Positions 17,982-27,546 are shown, counted from the stretch's first letter. The stretch is DNA of 59,497 nucleotides from Clostridia bacterium (GCA_017467165.1 JAFTST010000003.1:1-59497), one strand, 5' to 3'. Translations and numbers: made by a program. Notes: generated by a model not told the origin, from the sequence alone.

Positions 17982-18010
17982 TTGACTTTTCTTTGTTGAG
18001 GTTGTATTAT
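17982..18010 (+). promoter_or_regulatory. Promoter of the starch-uptake operon
   Basis: TTGACT at 17982-17987, 17-nt spacer, TATTAT at 18005-18010. A leader of about 75 nt follows, ending in AAGGAGAAA before the ATG at 18094. Confidence 0.75.
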
Positions 18011-18093
18011 AATTATGAGGTATACACCTTAACGGGTATTTTTCATCCTCGAAAATCTAGCCGAAAGGCAATTAAATAACAAGGAGAAAAACA

Positions 18094-19827
18094 ATGAAAA
18101 GATTCTTATCTATCCTGGCACTTGTTATGGTGCTCGCGCTCTGTGTTGTAGGCTTCGCTTCCTGCGGCAACAACGACACCCCCGACGAGCCCAATAACGG
18201 CGGCGACGATAAGGTTACCGTTTCCTGGTATCAGGGAAGCAAGCTCCTCAAGGAAGAGGAGATTACAAAGGGCTCCAAGGTTACCGCTTGGACTCCCGCA
18301 GCAGTTGAAGGAAAGGATTTCACCGGTTGGTACGCTGAGGCTTCTCTTACCCAGGAGTTCGATTTTGACGCGGCTATCAACGCTGACACCGACATCTTCG
18401 CTAAGTACACCAGTAACGTATTCGTAGAGGATACCAAGTCCTACTACCTCATCGGTACCGGCTCGGGCGATATGAAGCAGAGTGGCTGGAATCACGATAA
18501 TTCAATGCAGCACCTCGTTATGACCAAGACCGAGAACGCAACCGCTAACGTATACGAGATTCAGATTCTTATGTACGCAGGCGACGCATTCCAGATCTGC
18601 TACGGCGGAACCTATGACGGTCAGGTTGGTATCGGTTACGTTCCCGGCGTTGAGTACGCTGCAGGTACTAACAGATACGACAACAACACTTATGAGGCAG
18701 CAGACAAGAAGTACGCGACCGTCAAGGATCAGGACGGCAACGTTATCTTCGAGGGACACGACGAGTTCAACAAGGAATATTGGACCTGGAACGTATTCCT
18801 TGCTGCAGGTCAGGACGGTGTCTACAAGATCATTTACACCACCTATCCCGATCATCCCGGCGACAACACCATCACCTACGAGCTCGTTGAAAAGAGAGAG
18901 CCTCTTGCAGTTACTCACGAAATGTACGTTTGCGGTACAGTTTCCGAGTGGGGCTTCGACGAGAACTATATGATGACTCCCGATGACACTAAGGAAAACT
19001 TCTCTTACCTTCTCAACATCAGTGAGGCGGCTCAGATTAAGCTTCGCAACAAGATCGGCGACGTTTGGTACGGAGCTGAAAAGATCACCGTAGTTAACGA
19101 TTGCGGTGTATGGAACGAGGACGGCAACCTTGCTCTTGAGGCAGGCGTCTACAAGATCAGCTACAGCGTAGCTACCGACACCGCGACCGTAGAGGCTGTT
19201 GCAAAGTCCTTCTGGCTTGCAGGCGTTATCAACGGCACTGACTGCTGGAACTGCGCGTCCGGCGTAGAGTTTGAAAAGGTTAACGATACTACCTACAAGG
19301 CATACTACACATTCACCGAGGCTGACACCAAGACAGATTGGATGACCGGCTTCGTTGGCGCGTGCAAGGCTACATACGGCTATGCAGGCTGGGATGCTGA
19401 ATTCTGGTTCGGCAACGCTACCGACGGCGAAAACGTAACTATTGACTCCTACGGTCTGTACGAGCTCGTTCTCACTCTCAACAACCCTGAGGACCTTTCT
19501 CTCGGCGGCACTCTCGTAGCTACCAAGCTTGAGGGCTACTTCCTCGTAGGTACCATCGGCGACGGTGACACCTGGAGAGCAGAGTCCCAGAACAAGATTG
19601 AGGTTGCTGAGGGCGCAGAGGTTACCACCGAGTACACCTGGACCGAGAAGGACAAAGCTGATTGGCTCGGCGCTGAACAGATCTCCGCTATCAAGATCAT
19701 CAACGTTGCAGAAGACGGTACCATTACCTGGTACGGCGCGGCAAGTGGTGATAACGTTATCATTTCCGAGCTTGGCACCTACTCCATCACTCTCGTAGAT
19801 GGCGCTGTCGTAGCAACCAAGCAGTAA
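18094..19827 (+). CDS. Lipoprotein with one InlB-type repeat and four SusE/F-like modules; putative starch-binding protein (577 aa)
   Basis: Signal peptide with lipobox FASC (Cys24). Residues 41-106 form a Flg_new/InlB-type repeat (VTVSWYQGSKLL...FTGWYAEAS...IFAKY). Four beta-rich modules follow, beginning YYLIGTGSGD (118), MYVCGTVSEWG (about 275), FWLAGVINGTDCW (about 373) and YFLVGTIGDGDTW (about 483). Each opens with a hydrophobic-x-x-G-T strand and has Trp/Tyr-rich loops, reminiscent of SusE/SusF and CBM26-like starch-binding domains. It is the first gene of the ABC-transport/amylase operon. Starch or maltodextrin capture at the surface is a context-based inference; I do not recognise a named family. 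AAGGAG ribosome binding site. Confidence 0.6.
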   Translation: MKRFLSILALVMVLALCVVGFASCGNNDTPDEPNNGGDDKVTVSWYQGSKLLKEEEITKGSKVTAWTPAAVEGKDFTGWYAEASLTQEFDFDAAINADTDIFAKYTSNVFVEDTKSYYLIGTGSGDMKQSGWNHDNSMQHLVMTKTENATANVYEIQILMYAGDAFQICYGGTYDGQVGIGYVPGVEYAAGTNRYDNNTYEAADKKYATVKDQDGNVIFEGHDEFNKEYWTWNVFLAAGQDGVYKIIYTTYPDHPGDNTITYELVEKREPLAVTHEMYVCGTVSEWGFDENYMMTPDDTKENFSYLLNISEAAQIKLRNKIGDVWYGAEKITVVNDCGVWNEDGNLALEAGVYKISYSVATDTATVEAVAKSFWLAGVINGTDCWNCASGVEFEKVNDTTYKAYYTFTEADTKTDWMTGFVGACKATYGYAGWDAEFWFGNATDGENVTIDSYGLYELVLTLNNPEDLSLGGTLVATKLEGYFLVGTIGDGDTWRAESQNKIEVAEGAEVTTEYTWTEKDKADWLGAEQISAIKIINVAEDGTITWYGAASGDNVIISELGTYSITLVDGAVVATKQ

Positions 19828-19847
19828 TAACTCAATTAGCAAATCTT

Positions 19848-19876
19848 TGCGGGGTTGGGCTCTGCCCCGCCCCGCA
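19848..19876 (+). promoter_or_regulatory. Intra-operon hairpin between the lipoprotein and binding-protein genes
   Basis: TGCGGGG pairs with CCCCGCA and encloses a GGGC/GCCC inner stem. It lacks a U-tract, so it more likely sets mRNA ends or stability than full termination. Confidence 0.5.
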
Positions 19877-19905
19877 TTTCAAATCTATGATAAGGAGAAA
19901 ATTCA

Positions 19906-21207
19906 ATGAAAAAGCTTAGAATTCTTTCCCTCATCCTCGCTCTTGCAACAATCGTCCTTGCATTTACCGCGTGCGGCGGAAACGACACCCCCGCAGGCTC
20001 GGGCTCGGGCGAAAAGACCAAGGTAACTCTTACCGTCTGGGGAGCACAAGAGGATCAGGAAATGCTCAGAGTAATGTGTAACGCATTCGCAGCAGCTAAC
20101 CCCGACAAGGAATACAAGTTCCTCTACGGCGTTCAGGGCGAGGGCGACGCGGCTGACAAGGTGCTCGGCGACGTAACCTCCGGCCCCGACGTTTTTTCCT
20201 TTGCTAGCGACCAGATTAACAAGCTCATCGCAGGCGGCGCGCTTGCGCGTATCGGCGGTCAGGCTGAACAGGACGTCAAGGCTAACAACTCCGCGACCTC
20301 GGTTGACGCGGCTACCATCACCGTCAACGGTGAGGACCAGCTCTACGCTTATCCCTGCACAGAGGACAACACCCTCTTCCTCTACTATGACAAGTCTGTT
20401 ATAGGCGACGATGAGGTTGACACTCTCGACGAGCTTCTCGACGCTGCTGATAAGGCAGGCAGAAAGGTTCACTTCAAGCTCAACGACGACGGCTGGTATC
20501 TTTCCAGCTTCTTCTTCGCATATCCCGAGCTCAAGTATGACGTGGAATACGACGAGAATATGACCGAGACCGGCGTTGACATCAACTACAACAACGCGCA
20601 GGGTCTTGCAGTTATGAAGGCTCTGGTCAAGTACGTTAATCACCCCGCACTCGTCATCCAGACCGACGACAGTAAGCTTATCGCAGGCTTCACTCCCACA
20701 GCAGAGGGCAAGGTTGAGGCAGCGGCAGGCGTTTCGGGCACCTGGAACGCGCAGTCCATCGAGGGCTTGCTCGGCGAGAACATGGGCGTTGCTAAGCTTC
20801 CCACCGTTGAAATCGACGGCGAGCAGAAGCAGCTCACCACTTACATGGGCTGCAAGCTCATCGGTGTCAACGGCTACAGCCAGAACAAGCCTGAGGCTCA
20901 CAAGCTCGCTCAGTGGCTCACCAACAAGGACAATCAGCTCCTCAGATTTGAGACCCGTGGCTTCGGTCCCTCCAACAAGGAGGTAGCAGCATCCGATGCG
21001 GTTGCTAACGACCCCGTTATCTCCGCAGTTATGGCTCAGGCTAAGTACAGCCGCGCTCAGAAGAGCGTTCCCGGCAACTACTGGACTCCTATGGGATCTC
21101 TTATCACTCCCTTCATCGAGCGCAAGGAGGCGGGCACTCTCGCCAGCTACACCGACGCGGAGCTCCAGGAGCTTCTGGACGCTCTGGTATCTCAGATAGC
21201 TAAATAA
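19906..21207 (+). CDS. malE: Extracellular maltodextrin-type solute-binding lipoprotein (433 aa)
   Basis: Lipobox FTAC (Cys23) follows a 22-residue signal. The mature chain begins KVTLTVWGAQEDQEML and continues with the family 1 binding-protein layout: FLYGVQGEGDAADKVLGDVTSGPDVFSFASDQINKLI, LYAYPCTEDNTLFLYYDKS, and GTWNAQSIEGLLGENMGVAKLP. It would hand oligosaccharides to the MalF/MalG permease encoded next. AAGGAG lies 8 nt before the ATG. A maltodextrin ligand is inferred from the surrounding amylase, pullulanase and malQ/glgP. Confidence 0.88.
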   Translation: MKKLRILSLILALATIVLAFTACGGNDTPAGSGSGEKTKVTLTVWGAQEDQEMLRVMCNAFAAANPDKEYKFLYGVQGEGDAADKVLGDVTSGPDVFSFASDQINKLIAGGALARIGGQAEQDVKANNSATSVDAATITVNGEDQLYAYPCTEDNTLFLYYDKSVIGDDEVDTLDELLDAADKAGRKVHFKLNDDGWYLSSFFFAYPELKYDVEYDENMTETGVDINYNNAQGLAVMKALVKYVNHPALVIQTDDSKLIAGFTPTAEGKVEAAAGVSGTWNAQSIEGLLGENMGVAKLPTVEIDGEQKQLTTYMGCKLIGVNGYSQNKPEAHKLAQWLTNKDNQLLRFETRGFGPSNKEVAASDAVANDPVISAVMAQAKYSRAQKSVPGNYWTPMGSLITPFIERKEAGTLASYTDAELQELLDALVSQIAK

Positions 21208-21220
21208 CGATTTCTTTCCC

Positions 21221-21246
21221 GGGGACTGTTCACAGCAGCAGTCCCC
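21221..21246 (+). promoter_or_regulatory. Hairpin after malE
   Basis: GGGGACTG / CAGTCCCC with a 10-nt loop and no U-tract, between malE and malF. Hairpins at this place commonly stabilise the highly expressed binding-protein mRNA relative to the permease part (known for mal operons; inferred here). Confidence 0.5.
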
Positions 21247-21272
21247 ATCTTAATAAACCAAGGGGGTCACTT

Positions 21273-22811
21273 ATGGATCTCAGTTTTTATCGGATGACGC
21301 CGCTTCAGCGGTTTGTTCACAAGGCTAAAAGCCTTTTTAAAAATATCGGAAAGGGCTTCGTCGGCTTTTTCGTCAGGATTTACCGTGGCGTTATCGCCTT
21401 TTTCCTGAGCTTGGGGCGCGGCTTCAGAGAGTTTTTCAAAAACTTCTGGTACGGCGACGCGCTCACCAAGACCTCGCACCTTTTCATCGGTCTTAGTCAC
21501 CTTTTCCGCGGTCAGATAGTCCGCGGTATCCTCTATCTGCTTCTCGAGTGCGCCTTCGCGCTGTATATGATATTCTTCGGCGGAAGGTATCTCGCTATGT
21601 GCTTTGAAAACTTCTTCACCGGCGGAAGCGTCGGACGCGCGGAAACGAGTGATTTCTGGAACGAGGAGCTTGGCATCTACGATAAGGTAGTCGGAGATAA
21701 TTCCTTCCTTATCCTTCTGTACGGAATACTCACGCTGTTCGTTATCGCTTTCTTCCTCATCATCTACGTCAATGCGACAAGAGAAAGCTTCAATCTCGAG
21801 CAGTATCACATAATCGGCAAAAAGCCCAAGGGCTTCCGCTCGGATATAGACGGTCTTCTTGACAACAAGTTCCACCTCACCCTGCTCTCCCTGCCTATGC
21901 TGGGTCTGTTCTTATTCACCATAGTGCCGCTGGTGACGATGATACTTATCGCCTTCACTAACTACGACGCGGCGCACGAGGTGCCCCAGCATCTGTTTCA
22001 ATGGGTCGGCTTCGAGAACTTCAGCAACCTTTTCGCAGGAAATTCGAAGCTCGGCGAGACCTTCTGGCGAGTGCTCGGCTGGACGCTCATCTGGGCGGTG
22101 CTTGCAACCTTCACAAGCTACATATTCGGTATGCTGCTCGCGATGCTCATCAACAGAAAGGGCATCAGGCTCAAGAAGCTATACAGAACGCTTTTCGTAG
22201 CTACCATAGCCGTTCCGCAGTTCGTTTCCCTGCTCATTATGTCAAAGATGCTTGACACGGGCGGCGGTATTCTCGGCTCGGGCGGCGGTATCATCACTCA
22301 GCTTATCGAGTCGCTGTTCAACTATCACCTGAAGTTCGGTATTGATATCAATACAACCCGTATCTGTATAGTTCTCGTCAATATGTGGATAGGTGTTCCT
22401 TACAGTATGCTTATGTGCTCGGGTATCCTTATGAATATCCCGAACGACCTGTACGAGTCCGCGCGAATAGACGGCGCATCTCCCGCAAGACGCTTCTTCA
22501 AAATCACCCTTCCCTATATGCTTTTCGTTACCGGTCCCTATCTTATCACCCAATTTATCGGTAACATCAACAACTTTAACGTAATCTACCTTCTCAGCGG
22601 AGGCGGCCCCGGCGACATTATGCTCTACACGGACGGAGCGAAGGGTACCGACCTTCTTATAACCTGGCTATATAAGCTCTCCTTGGGCGTGGACAGAAAT
22701 TATAAGCTGGCGTCTGTGATAGGTATTCTCGTATTTGTAATTTCCGCCGTATTCAGTCTTGTCGTCTATAACAAGTCGTCGGCGGTGAAAGGGGAGGATA
22801 ATTTCCAATGA
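21273..22811 (+). CDS. malF: Sugar ABC transporter permease, MalF type (512 aa)
   Basis: Multiple membrane segments and the EAA loop YESARIDGASPARRFFKITLP identify a binding-protein-dependent permease. The core from about residue 195 (LTLLSLPMLGLFLFTIVPLVTMI) matches standard 300-residue permeases. Before it comes an extension of nearly 200 residues: a basic amphipathic N-terminus, then two membrane spans (about 90-112 and 145-168). GAKGTDLLITWLYKLS is also typical of MalF. Its gene overlaps malG by 4 nt (ATGA), indicating translational coupling. Confidence 0.9.
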   Translation: MDLSFYRMTPLQRFVHKAKSLFKNIGKGFVGFFVRIYRGVIAFFLSLGRGFREFFKNFWYGDALTKTSHLFIGLSHLFRGQIVRGILYLLLECAFALYMIFFGGRYLAMCFENFFTGGSVGRAETSDFWNEELGIYDKVVGDNSFLILLYGILTLFVIAFFLIIYVNATRESFNLEQYHIIGKKPKGFRSDIDGLLDNKFHLTLLSLPMLGLFLFTIVPLVTMILIAFTNYDAAHEVPQHLFQWVGFENFSNLFAGNSKLGETFWRVLGWTLIWAVLATFTSYIFGMLLAMLINRKGIRLKKLYRTLFVATIAVPQFVSLLIMSKMLDTGGGILGSGGGIITQLIESLFNYHLKFGIDINTTRICIVLVNMWIGVPYSMLMCSGILMNIPNDLYESARIDGASPARRFFKITLPYMLFVTGPYLITQFIGNINNFNVIYLLSGGGPGDIMLYTDGAKGTDLLITWLYKLSLGVDRNYKLASVIGILVFVISAVFSLVVYNKSSAVKGEDNFQ

Positions 22812-23779
22812 CAGAAAAGAATACTGTTTCTACCGAGAGCGCGAAGGATACCGAGCTCACGAATTGGCAGAAAATCGACAGAATGGAAGCAGAGCTGTCA
22901 AGCAATAAGCCGAAGAAAAAGCGCCGCGGCGGTATGAAGTTCAGAAGAATTTTCGGCGATACTGTCGGACAGACGGTGCTTACCGTGCTGTCTATACTCT
23001 GGATAATCCCTCTTTTCTACCTTTTCGTGCAGTCCTTCCGAAAGGAGCCCGGCGCGTGGTCTCCCACATTCTTCCCGCAGGAATGGACCTTTGACAACTA
23101 CATTCGTCTTTTCAAGGAAACGAAGTTCCTTCAATGGTACGGAAACACCCTGCTTATCGCGGTGTGCAGCTGTATTATCACCGCTGTGTTCGTTCTGTCG
23201 GTAGCCTACGCCTTCAGCCGTATGAAGTTCAGGGCGAGAAAGCCGATGATGAATATAATGCTCATTCTCGGAATGTTCCCGGGATTTATGAGTATGTCCG
23301 CGGTATATTTCCTTCTCAAGGTTCTTCTTCCCAACAACTATCAGTCGCACCTCAGCCTGATAATCGTCTATTCGGCAGGCGCGGCACTCAGCTACTACAT
23401 AGCGAAGGGATTTTTCGACACGGTGCCGAAGTCGCTTGACGAGGCGGCGAGAATCGACGGAGCGTCCCGCTTCAGAACCTTCTACAAGATTATCCTTCCG
23501 CTCAGTAAATCCATCATAATTTACACCATTCTCGTTTCCTTCATCTCCCCCTGGTGCGACTACATATTCGTGTCCTACATTATGGCGGGCGTGCCCGACA
23601 CGGGAATGTACACCGTCTCTCTCGGTATGTACAAGTGGCTCGAGCGAGAAATGATACAGCAATACTTCACCACCTTCTGCGCCGCCGCTGTCATAGTCGC
23701 GACACCTATAACCGGTCTTTTCATGTGGCTGCAGAAGTACTACGTCGAGGGTGTAACCGGCGGCGCGGTCAAGGGATAA
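22808..23779 (+). CDS. malG: Sugar ABC transporter permease, MalG type (323 aa)
   Basis: Six predicted membrane spans and the EAA loop DEAARIDGASRFRTFYKIILP identify the partner permease. Typical landmarks are PLFYLFVQSF, FLQWYGNTLLIAV, VAYAFSRMKFRARKP and ITGLFMWLQKYYVEGVTGGAVKG, the last being a MalG-type C-terminus. The first 45 residues are hydrophilic and basic, slightly longer than usual. The start overlaps the malF stop; the amylase gene begins 9 nt downstream. Confidence 0.93.
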   Translation: MTEKNTVSTESAKDTELTNWQKIDRMEAELSSNKPKKKRRGGMKFRRIFGDTVGQTVLTVLSILWIIPLFYLFVQSFRKEPGAWSPTFFPQEWTFDNYIRLFKETKFLQWYGNTLLIAVCSCIITAVFVLSVAYAFSRMKFRARKPMMNIMLILGMFPGFMSMSAVYFLLKVLLPNNYQSHLSLIIVYSAGAALSYYIAKGFFDTVPKSLDEAARIDGASRFRTFYKIILPLSKSIIIYTILVSFISPWCDYIFVSYIMAGVPDTGMYTVSLGMYKWLEREMIQQYFTTFCAAAVIVATPITGLFMWLQKYYVEGVTGGAVKG

Positions 23780-23788
23780 GGAGAGGTT

Positions 23789-25369
23789 ATGAAAAAGCTG
23801 ATTTCAATATTACTCCTTCTCTCTCTTATGATAAGCGTCCTGTCGCTCGTCGGCTGCGGCCCGAAGAATGACGAGGAGGACGACAAGGTCGAGCTCAATA
23901 TCATCGACGACAAGTACCGGAACTGGTACGAGATATTCGTGCACAGCTTCTACGATACGAACAACGACGGCATCGGCGACCTTAACGGCGTCACAGCGAA
24001 GCTCGATTATATCAAGGAGATGGGCTTTAACGGAATATGGCTCATGCCTATCCATCCCTCGCCCACCTATCACAAGTACGACGTGACCGACTACTACGCG
24101 ATAGACCCCGATTATGGCACGCTCGAGGACTTCAGGACCCTCGTTGACGAGGCGCACGAGCGCGGCATCAGAGTAATTATCGACCTCGTCGTCAATCACA
24201 CGAGCAACAGCCACCCCTGGTTCACCGAGGCGTGCAACTATATCCGAAAGAACGGCAGCGTCGGCGGCGAGTGGGGCGACTTCTACAACTTCAAGATAAC
24301 CCAGGGCGGCGCGTATCACAGCGTATCGGGTACTCAGTACTCCTACGAGGGTCAGTTCTGGAGCGGTATGCCCGACCTCAACCTCAACAGCACTAAGGTT
24401 CGCGAGGAAATCGTCAATATAATGAGCTATTGGATTGAGGACTACGGAGTCGACGGCTTCCGTCTTGATGCGGTAACAAGCTACTACACAGGCAACATCC
24501 AGGGCAACATTGACTTCCTTTCCTGGCTCAACACCGAGGCGAAGAGGATTAACCCCGACACCTACATCGTAGGCGAGGCTTGGGTAACGGACGACTACAC
24601 CATCGACCGCTACTATGAGAGCGGCTGCGACAGCTTCTTCCTCTTCACAGGTTCTCAGGCGGGCGGCACAATCGCCACCGCGGTCAAGCACGGCAGCGGA
24701 AAGGCCGTGGGCGAGCTGTTCGAAAAGCTGCAAGAAACCTACGGCGACGCTATTTTAGCCCCCTTCCTCGGCAATCACGACACCATGCGCCCGGGTAGCT
24801 TTATGCCAGGCGCGGAAAATCTCAAGATGGCGGCGGGCGTTCTTTCAATGATGAACGGCGGCACCTTCGTCTACTACGGCGAGGAGATTGGTATGATAAG
24901 CAAGGGCGGAAATAACTCCGACCCCGCCAAGCGCATAGCGATGAAGTGGGAGGCGAAGAACATCTACGAGGGCTGCTGTTACCTGCCGCCCGAGAACACG
25001 CCCGTTGACGAAACCTCATACTACTACCCCTCGGTAGCCGAGCAGTACGGCGACGAGAGCAGCATCCTGAGCTACTACAAGGAGGCGATGGAGCTACGCA
25101 ACCGCTTCCCCTCGATAGCCAGAGGCGAGGTCGAGTATTATCCCAACGGACAAAACAACTACATCGCGGTTATCACCAAGGAGTATCAGGGCGAGAAAAT
25201 CACTATCGTTTTCAATATGGACAGCTTCGAGCAGAGGGTTGTCCTCGATAAGGATATGCTCGGCTTCAGCGAGCTCGTAGGTGAGCTGTACGCCGCGGGC
25301 GGCGAATTTTCCTTCGATGAGAGCGGAGCGCTCATAATGCCCCCTCAATCGATAGCAATCTTTGAATAA
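23789..25369 (+). CDS. Surface alpha-amylase, GH13 lipoprotein (526 aa)
   Basis: Lipobox LVGC (Cys23) anchors it to the membrane. From residue 46 the chain follows the GH13 (beta/alpha)8 barrel: WYEIFVHSFYDTNNDGIGDLNGV (with a calcium-type DTNNDGIGD loop), DLVVNHTS, Asp227 in GFRLDAV, Glu263 in VGEAW and Asp331 in LGNHD. It should cut alpha-1,4 bonds in starch or maltodextrin outside the cell, feeding the transporter encoded around it. A short beta domain ends the protein. GGAGAGG precedes the start, and the ATPase gene begins 14 nt downstream. Confidence 0.93.
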   Translation: MKKLISILLLLSLMISVLSLVGCGPKNDEEDDKVELNIIDDKYRNWYEIFVHSFYDTNNDGIGDLNGVTAKLDYIKEMGFNGIWLMPIHPSPTYHKYDVTDYYAIDPDYGTLEDFRTLVDEAHERGIRVIIDLVVNHTSNSHPWFTEACNYIRKNGSVGGEWGDFYNFKITQGGAYHSVSGTQYSYEGQFWSGMPDLNLNSTKVREEIVNIMSYWIEDYGVDGFRLDAVTSYYTGNIQGNIDFLSWLNTEAKRINPDTYIVGEAWVTDDYTIDRYYESGCDSFFLFTGSQAGGTIATAVKHGSGKAVGELFEKLQETYGDAILAPFLGNHDTMRPGSFMPGAENLKMAAGVLSMMNGGTFVYYGEEIGMISKGGNNSDPAKRIAMKWEAKNIYEGCCYLPPENTPVDETSYYYPSVAEQYGDESSILSYYKEAMELRNRFPSIARGEVEYYPNGQNNYIAVITKEYQGEKITIVFNMDSFEQRVVLDKDMLGFSELVGELYAAGGEFSFDESGALIMPPQSIAIFE

Positions 25370-25383
25370 GGAGAAAATATAAT

Positions 25384-27273
25384 ATGGCAAGCTTGTCACT
25401 AAAACATATTTTCAAGGTATATGACGGAGGCGTGAAGGCAGTTAACGACTTCTGTATGGACATAGAGGACAAGGAGTTTATCGTGTTCGTCGGCCCCTCA
25501 GGCTGCGGAAAGTCCACGACTCTGCGCATGATTGCCGGACTTGAGGAAATAACCGCGGGAGAGCTGCGTATCGACGATGAAATTGTCAACGACTACGAGC
25601 CCAAGGACCGTAACATAGCCATGGTTTTCCAGAACTACGCGCTCTATCCTCATATGAGCGTGTACGAGAATATGGCGTTCTCACTCAGGACGGCGCATAT
25701 GCCGAACGAGTATATACACGACAAGGTTATGGAGGCGGCGGCAATCCTCGGTATCACCGAGTATCTCGACAGAAAGCCGAAGGCTCTGTCGGGCGGTCAG
25801 CGCCAGAGAGTCGCTCTCGGACGCGCTATCGTACGAAATCCCAAGGTGTTCCTTCTCGACGAGCCTCTCTCCAACCTGGACGCGAAGCTCCGCTCTGCTA
25901 TGAGAGCCGAGATATCCCGTCTGCACGAGAAGCTCGGAACGACCTTCATCTACGTAACGCACGACCAGGTCGAGGCTATGACTATGGGCTCGCGCATCGT
26001 CGTTATGAAGGACGGCTTCGTTCAGCAGATTGATACCCCCATCAACCTTTACAAGTATCCCGGCAATATGTTCGTCGCGGGCTTCATCGGAACGCCTCAG
26101 ATGAACTTCTTCGAGGGTACGGTAACCAAGACGGGCGACGAGGTCAGGTTCGCCCTCGACTGCGGCACGAACGTGGATATGAAGTATATCCAGGCGGATA
26201 AGGTTCCCGTCAAGTATATGGACGGAAAGCACAGGATTGTCTTCGGTATAAGACCCGACGACGTGCGCGTCAAGAACAGCACCAACTACGACGACGGCTC
26301 CTGGTCACCCGCGAGGGCTATCGTCAGCGTCGTTGAGGTTCTCGGCGGCGAAACGCTTCTGTACGCTAACCTCAACCTTGATGACCCCGACTGCGAGAGC
26401 AGCACTATCATTATCAAGGCGGATCCCGACACGGTAGCCCGTCGCGGCGACGTTATTGACATCGAGATTTCGAGAAGAAAGTTCCACGTTTTCGACAAGG
26501 AAACCGAAAAGAGCATCAGAAAGAGAATCCCCGATGAAAATATCATCAACGCCTCGGTAAGAGACGGAAGGCTCACCTTCGAGGGCCAGATATTCACCCT
26601 TCCCCCTGCAATCGAGTGCTCCGCGAGCGAGAACGCAGAAATATCCATGCCCATCAGCGCCCTGACTATTGGCGGCGGCTCGGGCAAGGCTACCGTTCAG
26701 TGGACAGAGAAGATAGGGGATAAGACCCTCTACTTCCTGAAGGTTGGCGAGGTCACTCTCTTCTCTCTCGAGGATGGCGAGGCGAAATACTCCGTCGGTG
26801 ATGAAGTGGACTTCGATATTGACTTCACTATGATATCCTCCGAGGCTCTCGGAATAGCTCCCCTGCAGTTCACGAACACCCTCGACGGCAGCTTTTCCAA
26901 GGAGAAGAACAAGGAAACCAAGCTCTACGATTTCTATATGAATATCGGCGAGGCAAGGCTCGTTCCCACCGCTACCGTCTGCGAGAAAATCTTCGCCTGC
27001 AAGGGCAACAAGATATTCCACACGCCCCTCGAATACATAGTCGACGCGAGAGCTATCACCACAGCTCCTCACACCGAGGACAGAGAAAACGTCCTCACGG
27101 GCAGCGTCCTTGAGATACACGACTACACGAGCGCGAAATACGCCACCGTCGACGTCTACGGTCAGAAGCTCATCGCGGCATACGACGGCGCCGTAGGCGA
27201 CACGGTCGACGTTACAATCCCCGTCGAGGCAATGACGATAAAGGATAAGACGATAGATATAATTATCGTGTAA
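25384..27273 (+). CDS. MalK/MsmK-type ABC transporter ATPase with unusually long C-terminus (629 aa)
   Basis: Walker A GPSGCGKSTT (37-46), signature LSGGQRQRVALGRA, Walker B VFLLDEPLSNLDAKLR and H-loop VTHDQVEAMT are intact. Residues 240-375 are the regulatory TOBE/OB part (VAGFIGTPQMNFFEGTV, FGIRPDDVRV). Usual MalK/MsmX proteins end there at 360-380. Here about 250 more residues follow, with two further OB/TOBE-like stretches, the last reading VLTGSVLEIHDYTSAKYATV...GDTVDVTIPVEAMTI. The gene closes the operon and should energise MalF-MalG. The extension may add a regulatory contact; its function is unknown. Confidence 0.92.
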   Translation: MASLSLKHIFKVYDGGVKAVNDFCMDIEDKEFIVFVGPSGCGKSTTLRMIAGLEEITAGELRIDDEIVNDYEPKDRNIAMVFQNYALYPHMSVYENMAFSLRTAHMPNEYIHDKVMEAAAILGITEYLDRKPKALSGGQRQRVALGRAIVRNPKVFLLDEPLSNLDAKLRSAMRAEISRLHEKLGTTFIYVTHDQVEAMTMGSRIVVMKDGFVQQIDTPINLYKYPGNMFVAGFIGTPQMNFFEGTVTKTGDEVRFALDCGTNVDMKYIQADKVPVKYMDGKHRIVFGIRPDDVRVKNSTNYDDGSWSPARAIVSVVEVLGGETLLYANLNLDDPDCESSTIIIKADPDTVARRGDVIDIEISRRKFHVFDKETEKSIRKRIPDENIINASVRDGRLTFEGQIFTLPPAIECSASENAEISMPISALTIGGGSGKATVQWTEKIGDKTLYFLKVGEVTLFSLEDGEAKYSVGDEVDFDIDFTMISSEALGIAPLQFTNTLDGSFSKEKNKETKLYDFYMNIGEARLVPTATVCEKIFACKGNKIFHTPLEYIVDARAITTAPHTEDRENVLTGSVLEIHDYTSAKYATVDVYGQKLIAAYDGAVGDTVDVTIPVEAMTIKDKTIDIIIV

Positions 27274-27300
27274 GCCCTTCGGGATAACCCCGAGAGGAAA

Positions 27301-27335
27301 AAGACCTGATGAAAAATCATCAGGTCTTTTTTTGA
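27301..27335 (+). terminator. Terminator of the starch-uptake operon
   Basis: AAGACCTGATGA pairs with TCATCAGGTCTT around an AAAA loop, followed by seven T. It lies about 28 nt after the ATPase stop. Confidence 0.9.
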
Positions 27336-27436
27336 CAGACTGCGCCAAATTATGATACACGGGTTCAATCTAAAAGAATAATCTCACAGGGCTTTCCCAC
27401 CCTTTCGGCATATTTTTTTGACCGATAGCGTTCCCC

Positions 27437-27464
27437 TTGACCTCCCGTCCCAGAAGGCTATAAT
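27437..27464 (+). promoter_or_regulatory. Orphan promoter-like site
   Basis: TTGACC (27437-27442), 16-nt spacer and TATAAT (27459-27464) point rightward into the antisense of the rtcB remnant. No plus-strand gene follows before 29086. It may be a relic, or it may drive a short or antisense RNA. The remainder of 27336-27546 shows nothing else. Confidence 0.35.
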
Positions 27465-27546
27465 TTTATCCGAATAATCCACTTTTTTTTGTTTCTCACG
27501 ATTGGCGCGGCACGACCGTACCTCTCATATTGAGGCAAAAAAACAG

